This document shows, piece by piece, positions 54,110-64,000 of a stretch of DNA of 64,000 bases. How positions within the stretch are numbered: the stretch's first letter is position 1; every line of letters starts with the position of its first letter. A program made the translations under genes and the position numbers. Below the pieces are notes generated by a model that did not search any database, was not told the origin of the DNA, and saw nothing but the letters and a program-made list of their open reading frames with translations. The DNA comes from Eublepharis macularius (taxonomy: Eukaryota > Chordata > Lepidosauria > Squamata > Eublepharidae): the NCBI RefSeq assembly GCF_028583425.1, contig NC_072800.1:94643001-94707000 (forward strand), read 5' to 3'.

Positions 54110-54232
54110 GGAATGGTGACATTTGACTACCGGCTTGATTCTCCTGGGAGATCTGGGCACGGCTGCCCGACAAGCAAGGAAAGCTGACCCCAGAAGCGAT
54201 GACGGAGAACTTGGAGGCACTCTTCTCTCTGG
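54110..54232 (+). CDS. KRAB A-box exon, out of frame at its start
   Basis: After acceptor GTCTTTGCAG this 123-nt exon starts MVTFD in one frame. It then needs another frame for FSWEIWARLPDKQ...EAMTENLEALFSLG, a clear KRAB A-box. KRAB A exons are usually about 127 nt, and the shortfall falls between MVTFD and FSWE. The A-box N-terminus is therefore broken as it stands. The first ATG in the working frame is at 54199, giving MTENLEALFSL and joining the next exon in phase 1. Whether the gene uses that start or has lost its KRAB function is unknown; a sequencing indel is possible. Confidence 0.7.
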
Positions 54233-54963
54233 GTAAACCCCCCTTTCCTGCCCTGAGAAGTGTGAGTGCTGAGAGGGGCTGGCAGGCCTCATATTGCACC
54301 TGAGGGGGTGGAGCTGCCTTAGCTGTGGAGGTGACCGGCGGGGGCGGGGGGAAGCCCTATGGAACTGAGGGTCAGGCGCTTCTGTGTGAGGATGGGGATG
54401 CGTTTGGGGAAGAGGGAGGGTCTGCTGAGGGTTGCCGCTTGTGTCTTTCTCACCTGTGTGCTGAGCGTTCTTGAGAAACAACAGGATGTGCAGTGCAGAG
54501 ATGGGGGCAGCGCTCCCCTGTTCTGTTTCTGCCCTACTTGGGGTTGTTGATGGACGGCACGCACCGCCTCTTTCAGGGGAAGCCGTGGTCTCCCTGTCGG
54601 GAATGGAGGGTTGGCTGGCCTGTCCCTTGACCATTGCTCTAGGGGCCAAAAGGGGCGAGTGGGTGGGTTCCCTTCATCACGCGTTCATGCCCAACTGAGA
54701 AAGCTCAGGATTCCAGGGACGCTTTGGGGAGGGGTTTGGCTCTTTGCAGCTGTGTACACAAGAGTTGCTCTCCAACAGTGCCCAAGGCAGAACCTCCAAA
54801 ACTGGTGCCCTGGGAACTTTTGATGGGGATGCTTGGGCAAAGCACAGCTGGCCAGCGGGCCTGGTGGTAGACGGTCATTTGTAGGGAGAGGGCCAACAGG
54901 TCGGGGGGGCAGTTGGCTTCAGCACTCTGGCCGCTCTGCTGCAGTTGACCCCTCTCTCTGCAG

Positions 54964-55077
54964 GCTACCCAGGGCCCCAACTGGACATCATTGTCAAGGT
55001 GGAGGATGAGGAGGGGCTGTGGGTCTCTGCTCTGCCGGACGCTTTGGGGCAGGAGAGCCAGGAGAAGCCCCATCGAG
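54964..55077 (+). CDS. KRAB B-box-like exon of the zinc-finger gene
   Basis: Encodes GYPGPQLDIIVKVEDEEGLW and onward, the counterpart of the GYPIPKPDVI..LE-GEEPW stretch after KRAB A-boxes in reptile and mammal zinc-finger genes. The acceptor is CTCTCTCTGCAG and the donor CATCGAG|GTGAGT, phase 1 at both ends, fitting both neighbours. Confidence 0.82.
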
Positions 55078-55579
55078 GTGAGTGGCTTGAACCTGGGGAG
55101 GAGTTTCCCTGCCCCTTTCCTTTGGAGGCTGGTCCTGGGTTACTTTCTCAGCGCCAAAGGAGGGCGAAGGCAGCTCGATGTGAACCCCGCTTCCTTCTGG
55201 ACTTGGCGTTTGTGGGCAGGCGGACATTCAAAAGGAGAGTCTGTGTTCCCTCCCCCCTTCCCACTTCAAGTGGGTTGCCTGTACTTTAATGCCATGTCTG
55301 TCTGTTTATACGTTTACTTTTTAAAAAGAAAACCTGCCCTTTTGAGAAGCTGCAGAACAGTTTTGGGGTGTGTGTGTTAGTGAATTAACAGCTGGACCAA
55401 GCCTCATTTTTCTATGCCTGCTCTAAAGTTTAAACAGCTCCCCCTTTATGAGACCATCTGAGGCATACAATCTCACAAATCCTTTTATTTCTGAAATGAC
55501 ACAAGTAGACCCTATCAAGGAGATGACTTTGTCACCGGGACCCCAATAAAACATCCCCATTCCTGCCCCCCCCCCCGAC

Positions 55580-56135
55580 CCAGTCACCAATGCCTGCAGC
55601 TGGCTTTCCCCCATTCCTCTTAATAGCTCTGAACAGAACGGGCCATTCAGAGGGCCCCCCCCGGAAGTGTTGCGTCCATTTTTGGGTCTGTGCTTCCTGT
55701 CCTAGATCCGGCTTCAGGGTTTCTGTGGAGCCCCTGACCCCTCCTCTAGCCACCCCCTGGTCCTACCTGCAGGGCTGTTCTGTATGCTCCTTCCTCTGAG
55801 CTCCTAGACAGTGGCATTGGGGCAGTGAGAGGTCACAGCCCCAGTCCAGCTCTTCTTTTGTTACATCCTCTTTTACCACTAACTAGTCCCTCAGGCTGCT
55901 CACTGCCTCACCACCAGCACCCATCTCTGTATTTACTGAATACCAGGTTATGGTCCTCTTTAAACGCCTCAGGTGAGGAGGATTTCTTTTACTGAGCGTG
56001 TCTACTTTGACACACACACGGAGGATTCTATAATCCTATCCCCGAGAGCACGTCACCTGTATATCCAGACCTCTTTTCCTTGGGCCCTCCAGAGAACGTA
56101 CTGGGGAATTTTGAGTCAAGGGTAGCGTAGGAGTC
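55580..56135 (+). other. Intron of the zinc-finger gene, no further exon seen
   Basis: C-rich runs (55567-55576, 55656-55662) and nothing with paired splice sites in phase 1. Confidence 0.4.
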
Positions 56136-56143
56136 GTATAGAA

Positions 56144-56452
56144 CAGGAGTCCCCAACACGGTGCCCAAGGGTGCCACGGTGCCCTCCGACACTTTTCCTG
56201 ATGCCCACCAAGAGGTTTTAGAAAGTGGGCAGGGCTAGGTGGGCAGGGTCTGGTCATTGAGGGATTTATTGGCTGTGCAGATTTTCAAGACATTTCTTTG
56301 GAAGTAGCTGCCCCCACAGCACGACAGTCTTCACTGGTGACTGAAGGTGAGCTGCAGCAGCCATTTTATGGCAGCCATTTTGTGGCTGGGCTCACCACGC
56401 CATGCCAGAATTCCCAAGGCGCCCACAGGCTCGGAAAGGTTGGGGGCCCCTG
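56144..56452. mobile_element. hAT-type non-autonomous element
   Basis: Begins CAGGAGTCCCCAACACGGTG and ends AGGTTGGGGGCCCCTG, inverted copies. Flanking 8-mers GTATAGAA (56136-56143) and GCACAGAA (56453-56460) match at 6 of 8, as for an old hAT target duplication. The interior has GGCAGCCATTTTGTGGCTGG and no coding frame. Confidence 0.78.
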
Positions 56453-57179
56453 GCACAGAATGAACCTGCCAGCTTATTTAGGTGGTAAGTGTGACTTGTC
56501 CTTCCTGCCTGTGCCAGCCTGTTAACTGACACGCTCCTAAGGCTGGGAGGTGCATGTCTTAAGAGCTGCCATGGTTATTCTTTCCCCAGTGTTTAAGGTA
56601 ACGGCAGGAACTAGACAGCTTGGCACTTCCTCTGTTTTTGTCTGGGAACAGCAACAAAACCCCCGCCTGTCAGAATCGATCATGGCGGTCGCTAGTGGGC
56701 GCTCTGCCTGGCCCTGGATACTTCCTGTTCCTTCTCCCTCCAAACCCCGGCAGCCCTTCCTGCCGGTTAAACTGCCCCAGGCCTTTTTTCTGAGTTCCGT
56801 TTGTCCTTCGAATCTGATTGATCTTTTCTAACCCGGGCAAGCAGAGGGCGGAGCCTTTGCCTGTCTGTCACAGAAGGTGGCACAGGAGTCGGAAGCTCCG
56901 TGCCTTCGAGAGGTGCTCGGGTCTGGGGGCACATTCGGGAGGAGGACATTGGGGTCAGATGCTGATTCCTCTGGCCCGTGGAGTCCTGCTTGGGACTTGG
57001 GCTGTATTGTTCCCCGGGGGGCCCTTGGGCAGAGGGTTTTGTCTGGGCTGGTGCTGAGCTGTGCACTGGAACCGCACAGATGCATTCTGCAAGGAGCAGC
57101 AGATGAGAGCAGGGGCTGGTGTGCGCCTTGAAATGCCGGGACTTGTTTGTTAGGAAATGTTCTCTGGTTCTTCCTGCAG

Positions 57180-58636
57180 GGAGCGCGGCCTCAAGCAGGT
57201 CTGGGGAGCAGCGCCAAGAAGAATGTTCTGGAAGCTCACCGTTGTCAAGTGAGCGAGAGAGCAGAGTGGGAGAGGGGGCACTTACAGCTCCAGAGGGACC
57301 CACAGCCCAGGAGAAGCAGCTCATGGCCAGGCGGAGCCGTAGGGGGCCCCCGTATCCATGCTCGGGGTGCGAGCAGACCTTCCAGGACAAAAAAGACCTC
57401 AAGAAACACCAGAAAGTTGTTCACATTGGGGAGAAGCCTCACGGGTGCACCCAGTGTGGGAAAACTTTCCAGTTCAGGAGTAACTTGATTGTCCATCAGA
57501 GACTCCACACTGGAGAGAAGCCCTATTCCTGTGACGAATGTGGGAAGACCTTCCGGTGCAAGAATAAACTTACCATCCACCAGAGAATCCACACAGGGGA
57601 AAAGCCCTACCCCTGCCTGGTGTGTGGAAAAACGTTCAGGGGGAGGCACCCACTGACTATCCATGAGAGAATACACAGAGGAGAGAAGCCCTATTCCTGC
57701 CAAGAGTGTGGGAAATCGTTTCGGGACACCAAAGGCCTGAGGCTCCACCAGAGAATCCATACCGGAGAGAAGCCTTACCCTTGCCTGGAGTGCGGGAAAA
57801 GCTTCAGGTACCGGAACAAATTCAAAACCCACCAAAGAATCCACACTGGAGAGAAGCCCTATCTCTGCCTGGAGTGTGGAAACTCCTTTCGGGACAAGAA
57901 TCAGCTCATAATCCACGAGAGACTCCACACTGGAGGGAAGCCCTTTCCCTGTAACATCTGCGGGAAAGGGTTTAGAGAAAAGCGAACTCTGAAATACCAC
58001 GAGAGAATCCATGCAGGGGAGAAGCCTTTTACTTGCCAAGAATGTGGAAAGGCTTTCAAATTCAAGAACAAACTTACAGCCCACCAGAGAATCCACACCG
58101 GAGACAAGCCCTATCCCTGCCAAGACTGTGGGAAATCCTTCAGGGACAAGCGCGATCTCCGAGTCCATCAGCGAATACACACAGGCGAGAAGCCCTTTTC
58201 CTGCAAGGAGTGTGGCAACTCTTTCCGGTACCGGAACCAGCTGATTGCCCATGAGAAAGTCCACACTGCAGAGAAGCACGATACCGAGAATCTGAGAATC
58301 ACGATCTTGGAGAATCACAATGAGCAGATCCACGGGGAGTCCACGCAGACGAGAAACCTCAGCCCTGTGGCAGACTTTGAGAAATCCGTAGAGGTGGCCG
58401 TGATTTCAGAGTATCACAGGGAAGTTATTGTTGGAGAGTCTAAGCCAGAAATAAACTTCCCACCTAATATGGGGAAAGCTTTAGGGGCAGAAGATATCCC
58501 AGAGAATAACAGAGACCAAGGCGTCATTGAAGAACCAAAGTCAGAAACGAGCAGCATCACTGCCGTGACTGTGGGGGAACCCACATGGGAGGGGGCCCCA
58601 ATTATCATGAAGAATGAGGAGGATACTTCAGACTAG
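57180..58636 (+). CDS. C2H2 zinc-finger exon (11 fingers) of a KRAB-type gene
   Basis: Probable nuclear DNA-binding repressor. After acceptor GTTCTTCCTGCAG the exon starts in phase 1 and encodes a linker rich in Ser/Glu. Eleven tandem C2H2 fingers follow (about 57350-58285) with TGEKP-type linkers, then a 116-residue acidic tail to TAG at 58634-58636. All eleven fingers keep both Cys and both His. Linkers vary in a few (RGEKP after 4, TGGKP after 7, AGEKP after 8). With exons 54199-54232 and 54964-55077 the protein is 534 aa, exactly in frame. The open frame before 57180 is intron. I cannot name an ortholog, since such genes expand by lineage. Confidence 0.93.
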
Positions 58637-60430
58637 CCTGAGAGGCCACTAGAGAATCCAGAGCACCTAGATATTGACAAGGTGGTAGGAGAATATTCAG
58701 AAGTGAGCATGATTTTGGAATACACCTAAGAATCTACTCAAGAAAAAAAGTGTCTCCTATTAGTTTGTGCAGAAATCCCTGCAAGGTACCAGAGAGTTTA
58801 TGCAGCACAACACGACTCTGCCTGTGCTTTCAAGCTACTGGTTGGAGGAAGCAGGCAATAGGCCACTGGTGTCTCCTTTCTGGCCGTTTGCCCAGACCCT
58901 GTTGGCTGCTGCTCTTTTAACAAAGCAGGTTGCACTAGGAAGCTCTTGGCCTGAGCCAGTCAGGTGCAAGAATGCAGGCTTAGGTTCCCTGCTTCATGCC
59001 TTAACAACTGAGGGTTCCCGAGAACAAATTCTGGCTTGGAGAATTCAGAACATGTGGGTGGGCTGTGGGGGCTTCTAATGAAAGATGAAGGGAGCCCACC
59101 TAAGATAGGTCAGCCCCACAAACAACCACCCACTCAGAGGAGCCTGGTGGCGGTGCAGGAGAGCTCAAGGCAAGACCCTGCATGGGGGAGGGGGGTCATT
59201 CTTTGCGTCTCCTTGGAGGAGGGGGGGCATCTCTGTGCTCCTTTGGCGCCTCCAAATCCCTCTGATAGGCTTTCCAAGGGTATCCGGCTGGCCCAGCCGG
59301 GCAACAGGGAGCTGGGCTAGGTGAGCCCACAAGGACTTTTCTCTGGATCTGAAGCCAGACCCTTATCAGTCTACCAGAATTCGGCCCCGAGTAAGTGAAG
59401 ACTTCCTGACCCTCCAATAGGTGGCTAGAATCATTTGGAGGACACCCAAGTTACTGTTTCTAAATCATGCGGAGGGGGAGAGATTAATTTCAGTGTGCAG
59501 GGAAAAGTTCATAGTAGTCTATAGCCCCAATATTCCACTGAGGGAGTGTCTAAGCTTCCTTCCCATCACCCCCATCTGAACTGGGCCCTGAAGATGGAAT
59601 CTAGGAACTTGCTGGGACATCCACCACGGGCTGCCTGTCAGACGTCTGGTTTGGCATTCAAACTTGCCCAGATTTTGAGGAAGTGCAGAGCCACGGTGGC
59701 TCCCCTCCTGTTCCTGGGCTCCTTTCCCCTTTGACTTCACTTTGACTTTCCAGTTGCCCTTCTTGCATTTCCCGCTGTTGCATTTTCCTGATCTCTCCTG
59801 GATTCTGAACGGTGCCCATGTACTTCAGACTAACTGCTGAATTCTTTAGCCCTTTGCTTCTGGTTCACTTTCGTTCCAGCTGGCCTGTGTAGCCAAATGC
59901 AGCCTCACCCCAGCCAGTCACTTGAGAATCCCTCTTTGCAGTCTTGGGTGCAGGCAGCAAAAACCAGTCCCCAGGTGGTGGATGGACAGGACTGTTCTTA
60001 CTACCGTCTGCTTAGTGAAGTTCTTCCCCCCGTTTCCAGTTTGGGAAGCTATGTTGACCTACCGTACAGGGTTGTTGTAAGGGTTTCCTGGCAAATTATG
60101 CTTTGAACACTGAAAGTATTCTATGAACACTAACTATTACTGTTATTTAGTTTGGGAGGTCTGTATCTCTGCTGGGATTCAACATGGGTGCTGGTAGCAT
60201 TTTTCAACTTGTAAAAGAAAAATCTATTCTGCAAATACTCCTCTGTTGAATGTCAGGGCTAAGTCCTGGAATATCTGATGTAGTGTTATAACAAGGGTGC
60301 CTCTGGGCAGGTGCAGAGTATGTTTTCCTCACCGCTAAAAAACTCCAGGGGCTGGGTCAGCCTTGAGTTGCCAGCAGATAATCCCGACGGCGAAGTGATG
60401 AACTGGCCTGTGGAAAATGGACTTCGTTCC
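58637..60430 (+). other. 3' UTR and downstream flank of the zinc-finger gene
   Basis: No AATAAA was seen soon after the stop, so the transcript end is unplaced. A fragment resembling a SINE 3' end (TACAGGGTTGTTGTAAGGGT) lies near 60063-60140. No other gene recognised. Confidence 0.4.
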
Positions 60431-60434
60431 TGTC

Positions 60435-60545
60435 TGACAAAGGGAGCTTTCACTCTCAAGAGCCGATACCCTGGAAACCTGGTTGGTCTTTAAGGGGCTA
60501 CTGGGTTTGAAGCTTGCCCTTCAACACGGCAAGACCAACACGGAC
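60435..60545 (+). repeat. Dispersed repeat copy, AAGGGGCTACTGG family
   Basis: TGACAAAGGGAGCTTTCACT, TCAAGAGCCGATACCCTGG, GTTGGTCTTTAAGGGGCTAC: the same order of blocks as at 13185 and 30700. Confidence 0.6.
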
Positions 60546-60549
60546 TGCC

Positions 60550-62450
60550 CACCTGTGCTCCATCCCTTTCTGCCAATGGAAATGTCTTGTGGTTCCGGAA
60601 GGCTCTGTGGTTCTGACTTTGCCCAGCCTCCCTGGGGCAGAAGTTCCACCATGGTGGGTGATACTGCCGAGTGCCCTTGTATCTAGACGATGCCGTCCCA
60701 AGCATTTGATCAGTCTTGGAAGTCCTGCACGGATGTCACAGAGGAGGCAGTTTGTTTTGAACTTTGGAAGTAAGGCGTAGAGGGCTGGCTCTCGGAACCG
60801 AGCCTTAGAATGTCAGTGAGACCGGACTTCTCGAATGGAATGATTTTCCTGATTTGTTGGGTAAAAACTAAGAATGTACATGATGTTGCACACTGTGGCT
60901 TTTCCTGGTCCTTGATGTTAAATATGTACAGTCCTTTTGGAAATGTAGGGTTTTGGAAAAACGTGTACTGTGTATTTTGATAAACGTGTTCCCCGCCCCT
61001 AGCAGTATGGGTCAACTGAATGTGTTTTGGGTTTGGGAAATGGCCCTGGACCAGGAGGAAGCGCTCCAGTGTAGACCCAATGGAAGCAAACAGGAGCTTG
61101 GGCGATTGTTCATTTCAGAGGGGAAGTTCCCATGGGGCTGTGTCCCCTTCCAACCATTTTGAATTCCTGTAGCCAAGAACAGAACATGTCTTCCCTCAGC
61201 ATCTTGTCATCCCGGGGGTGCTTGTTCCATCCCATCAGCTGCTCTAGTTAAGAGTTCAGGTCATGGGCCAGGATTCTGTAATCTCACCTCACTGCACACC
61301 TGTCTGTAGAATGTTTTGCCCACTCTGTGCATCTCGCTCTAAGCCTTGCTGGTTTTGGGGCACAGGAATGGAAGGCCAGTTGTGTTTGCTGGGATGTGTG
61401 GCATGTACTGTGTTATGGATGCTCATCAGTTTGAGGTGAAAGTTAATGGGTTTAAAGCATAACAGCACTTTAATCCTGTATTGCCTGTGCTTTCAGTAGT
61501 CAAGGGATACTGAAGTTCAAAGGGGAGGGATGCGTCCTTCATGATTTTGGCTAAGCTCCTACATCCTGTGGCAGAGAAGTCCATGAATTCACTATACAGA
61601 TGTGTGAAGAAGTATCATAGACTCCCAGAGCTGGAAGGGTCTCAGAGGCCCCCTAAGCCAACTGCCTGCTCAGTGCAAGAAACCCAAACATGGTTGACTG
61701 ATGGCTGTCTGGCTTTCACTTGAAGACCTCTGATGAGAAAGAGCCCCCACACACACACACACACCAGTAATTGCTAGATACTCTTGACTGTCGTAAATCT
61801 TTCCATGAACTTCATTGGGTGCCCTGAGTTATGTATTGTGGGGGAGAGAGAGAGTTCTTTCCACGTTCTTTGGGCCACGTGACTTTTGTAAGCTTGGATC
61901 ATGTCCCCTTAGTTGTCTTTTGGTCTAAACTGAAAGCCCCAAGTCCTCCGGCAGTCCTTGTGAGGGAAGGGGCTCCCACCCTATTAGCATTTGGGTTATG
62001 CAGTGCCTGACTGGCATGCACCAGGCAACGGATTCTTCTAGGACTCTGCATTTGGCATTTGGGGGGTTGAGCGATGATGGGGCTTTCCTTTTCATGCATG
62101 CATGCAGTGGCAGCAGGTCCCAAGCAGTCAGGCATGCAAATACAGGGCTGGTAGTTACATTATGGGTCTGTGTGTGAACTTCCAGCTCCCCGTTACTTTT
62201 AAAATTTTGTCCTAAGGTGATTCTCCGCCCTGATGAATCACCTCTGGGTTAACCTGTTAGGTATTCCTCCACACACGCACCTTCTATTTTGTATGTTCGC
62301 AACATGCTACACAACCTTTATGATGTGAAAACATTTGGTGTCGCAATCTTCATTCTCCCGAAAACCTCGGGATGTTTGGTTTTTATTCTTGTTTTGTGAG
62401 CAGGAGAACCAAAGAGAGAGTGAGGGGCTTGCTTCTTTGGTGGGGGTACA
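60550..62450. other. Intergenic, no gene seen
   Basis: Contains a weak copy of the GGAAGGGTC dispersed repeat (61615-61690) and a (CA)n run at about 61747-61763. The short open frames are unremarkable. Confidence 0.4.
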
Positions 62451-62504
62451 GGAACAAAAGAATTGTCTTAGGGACTATCAGATATAGTCTGATAGTCCCT
62501 TAAG

Positions 62505-64000
62505 TACTATCAGATATAATACCATCAAGATCAGATGGGATTTCTTCCCAAAAGACAACTGAGAAATAACATTAGAACTGCCTTAAATCTGTTGGAATAT
62601 TATGAACAACATCCGGAGAAGCAGATGGCTGTGATATTTTTAGATGCCAAAAAAGCCTTTGACAACATTAATTGGAATTTTTTTATTGAACAGATGAAGG
62701 AGATGGAATTTGGAACGGAATTTATAAAAGCGGTTGAAGCCATATATAAGAAGCAGAAGGCAAAAATAATTATAAATGACGATTATACTGAAAGTATAGA
62801 GATTGAAAAAGGAACGAGAGAGGGCTGCCCCCTTTCACCATTAATAGTTATTTTGGTGCTGGAAGTACTGATGAGGAACGTAAGGAGCGATATGGCGATT
62901 AAGGGAGCATCCATCAAAGGGCATAAATATAAAGTACAGGCATTTGCAGATGATCTATTTATAGTGGAAGAACCTCTAGAATCAATAAAGAAATTAATGT
63001 ATTGTCTTAAAGAGTATGGTTTGATGGCAGGAATGAAAATTAATTATCAGAGAACTAAAGTGATAATGAAGAACATGACAATGCCTCAAAAATGGAATTT
63101 ACAGAAGTGACAGGATTTCAACTTGAAATGAAGGTTAAATATTTAGGAGTTTACTTAACATCTAAATGTAGTTTGTTAATGAAAGATAACTCTATGAAAC
63201 TGCTCCAAGAAATTAAGAATGACTTAGAGAAATGGAAAGGATTACAGCTTTCGTTATTGGGAAGAACTGCAACTATTAAAATGAATATATTACCACGGAT
63301 TATTTTCTTTTATCAAAACATCCCGATTTGCATCAATAAGATTTTCTTTGAAGAATTAAATAAGATAATATCCAAAATTAAATGGCAAGGGAAAAAACCA
63401 AGGATTAAGCTGAAAAGACTCCAAGATTTTAAAGACAATGCAGGATTTGCTCTACCGGACTGGAAAATATACTATAAAGCATGTTGCCTGGTGTGGATGA
63501 GAGACTGGATTTTACTAGAAAATCAAAGATTACTGGCCCTAGAAGGACATGATTTGCAATTAGGTTGGCATGCTTTTCTATGGCATGGTAAAGCTACAGG
63601 GCATAAATATTTTAAGAATCATTTGATTAGGAAATCCATTATGACTGTATGGGAAAAAATTGCATCGGAAATTTACAATAAGGTTCCGCAGTGGGTTTCA
63701 CCTCTAGAAGCGAGTCACACAACCAAAGACGTTTTCCCTGGATGAGAGTATTAGATACAGAGATCTTCTAGATGACAAAGGAGCGTTAAAATCAAAAGAG
63801 GAACTCCAAAGACAAAGTATTAACTTAGATTGGTGGGCAAGGGCTCAGATTGAATCCAGATATAACAAAGGTATAAAGCTGGGAGGCTTTCACTTAGAAC
63901 AAAATGCCTTCGAAACTTTGTTGTGTAATTCTGATGAGAAACTGATTAAAAAGATGTATGTATTTTTAATGCAAATGGAGAAGAAGGAGGAGGGAGTGGA
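62505..64000 (+). mobile_element. L1-clade LINE ORF2 fragment running off the window
   Basis: 5'-truncated within the reverse transcriptase: GFLPKRQLRNNIRTALN, then FLDAKKAFDNINW, GTREGCPLSPL and FADDLF, the L1-type arrangement. The frame changes near 63100 and again near 63740 (the last stretch includes LDWWARAQIESRY), so it is inactive. Its 3' end is outside the window. A small palindrome (ACTATCAGATATAGTCTGAT) lies just before its start near 62475. Confidence 0.88.

Noticed and set aside
57245-58333. 362-aa open frame antisense to the zinc-finger array
   Set aside because: Periodic shadow of the tandem C2H2 repeats; no independent start context or domain.

Overview
The window looks like nuclear DNA of a squamate reptile (lizard, gecko or snake; I cannot go lower). 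The reasons are spliced vertebrate-type genes, two CpG islands, and a squamate repeat set: tRNA-derived SINEs ending in an L2-like tail, 5S-rRNA-derived SINEs, L2, CR1-like and L1 LINEs, and many short palindromic hAT-like elements.

Left third (1-22.5 kb): two large paralogous genes lie head to head. Each has a non-coding first exon, a short start exon and one giant coding exon (1588-5093 on the minus strand; 17995-21614 on the plus strand). Both proteins (predicted 1200 and 1234 aa) fuse a stonustoxin-family MACPF-like region, a helical region, a thioredoxin-like domain, fibronectin III, an AIG1/dynamin-like GTPase domain and a C-terminal Cys/His cluster. The short start exons (7665-7761 minus; 13454-13538 plus) carry the family's N-terminal LG-LYD signature and join the giant exons in phase 1. 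The first exons diverge from one GC-rich promoter with two opposed TATA boxes (10096-10102 minus, 10191-10197 plus) and an ISRE-like GAAAGCGAAAGC between them, so the pair is probably co-induced by interferon.

Middle (28.4-48.3 kb): two adjacent plus-strand genes for secreted precursors that I do not recognise. Gene A has exons from 28568 to 39251 and gene B from 40778 to 47525. Each starts with a signal-peptide exon. The rest alternate between a Ser/Pro/Lys-Asp exon and an exon with a close Cys pair (C-x-x-C or C-x(5)-C). All exons are phase 0 except one split pair in gene A. Part of gene A (about 31.85-34.2 kb) was tandemly duplicated to about 34.2-37.4 kb. The two genes also share a repeat mosaic in intron 1.

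Right third (50.9-64 kb): a CpG-island promoter drives a KRAB-derived C2H2 zinc-finger gene with 11 fingers (534 aa from ATG 54199). Its KRAB A-box exon is about 4 nt shorter than usual and out of frame. An L1-type LINE runs off the right edge.

The rest is introns and intergenic DNA full of transposable-element debris, including nested insertions and several foldback families. I saw no retroviral element, tRNA or rRNA gene, or CRISPR array.
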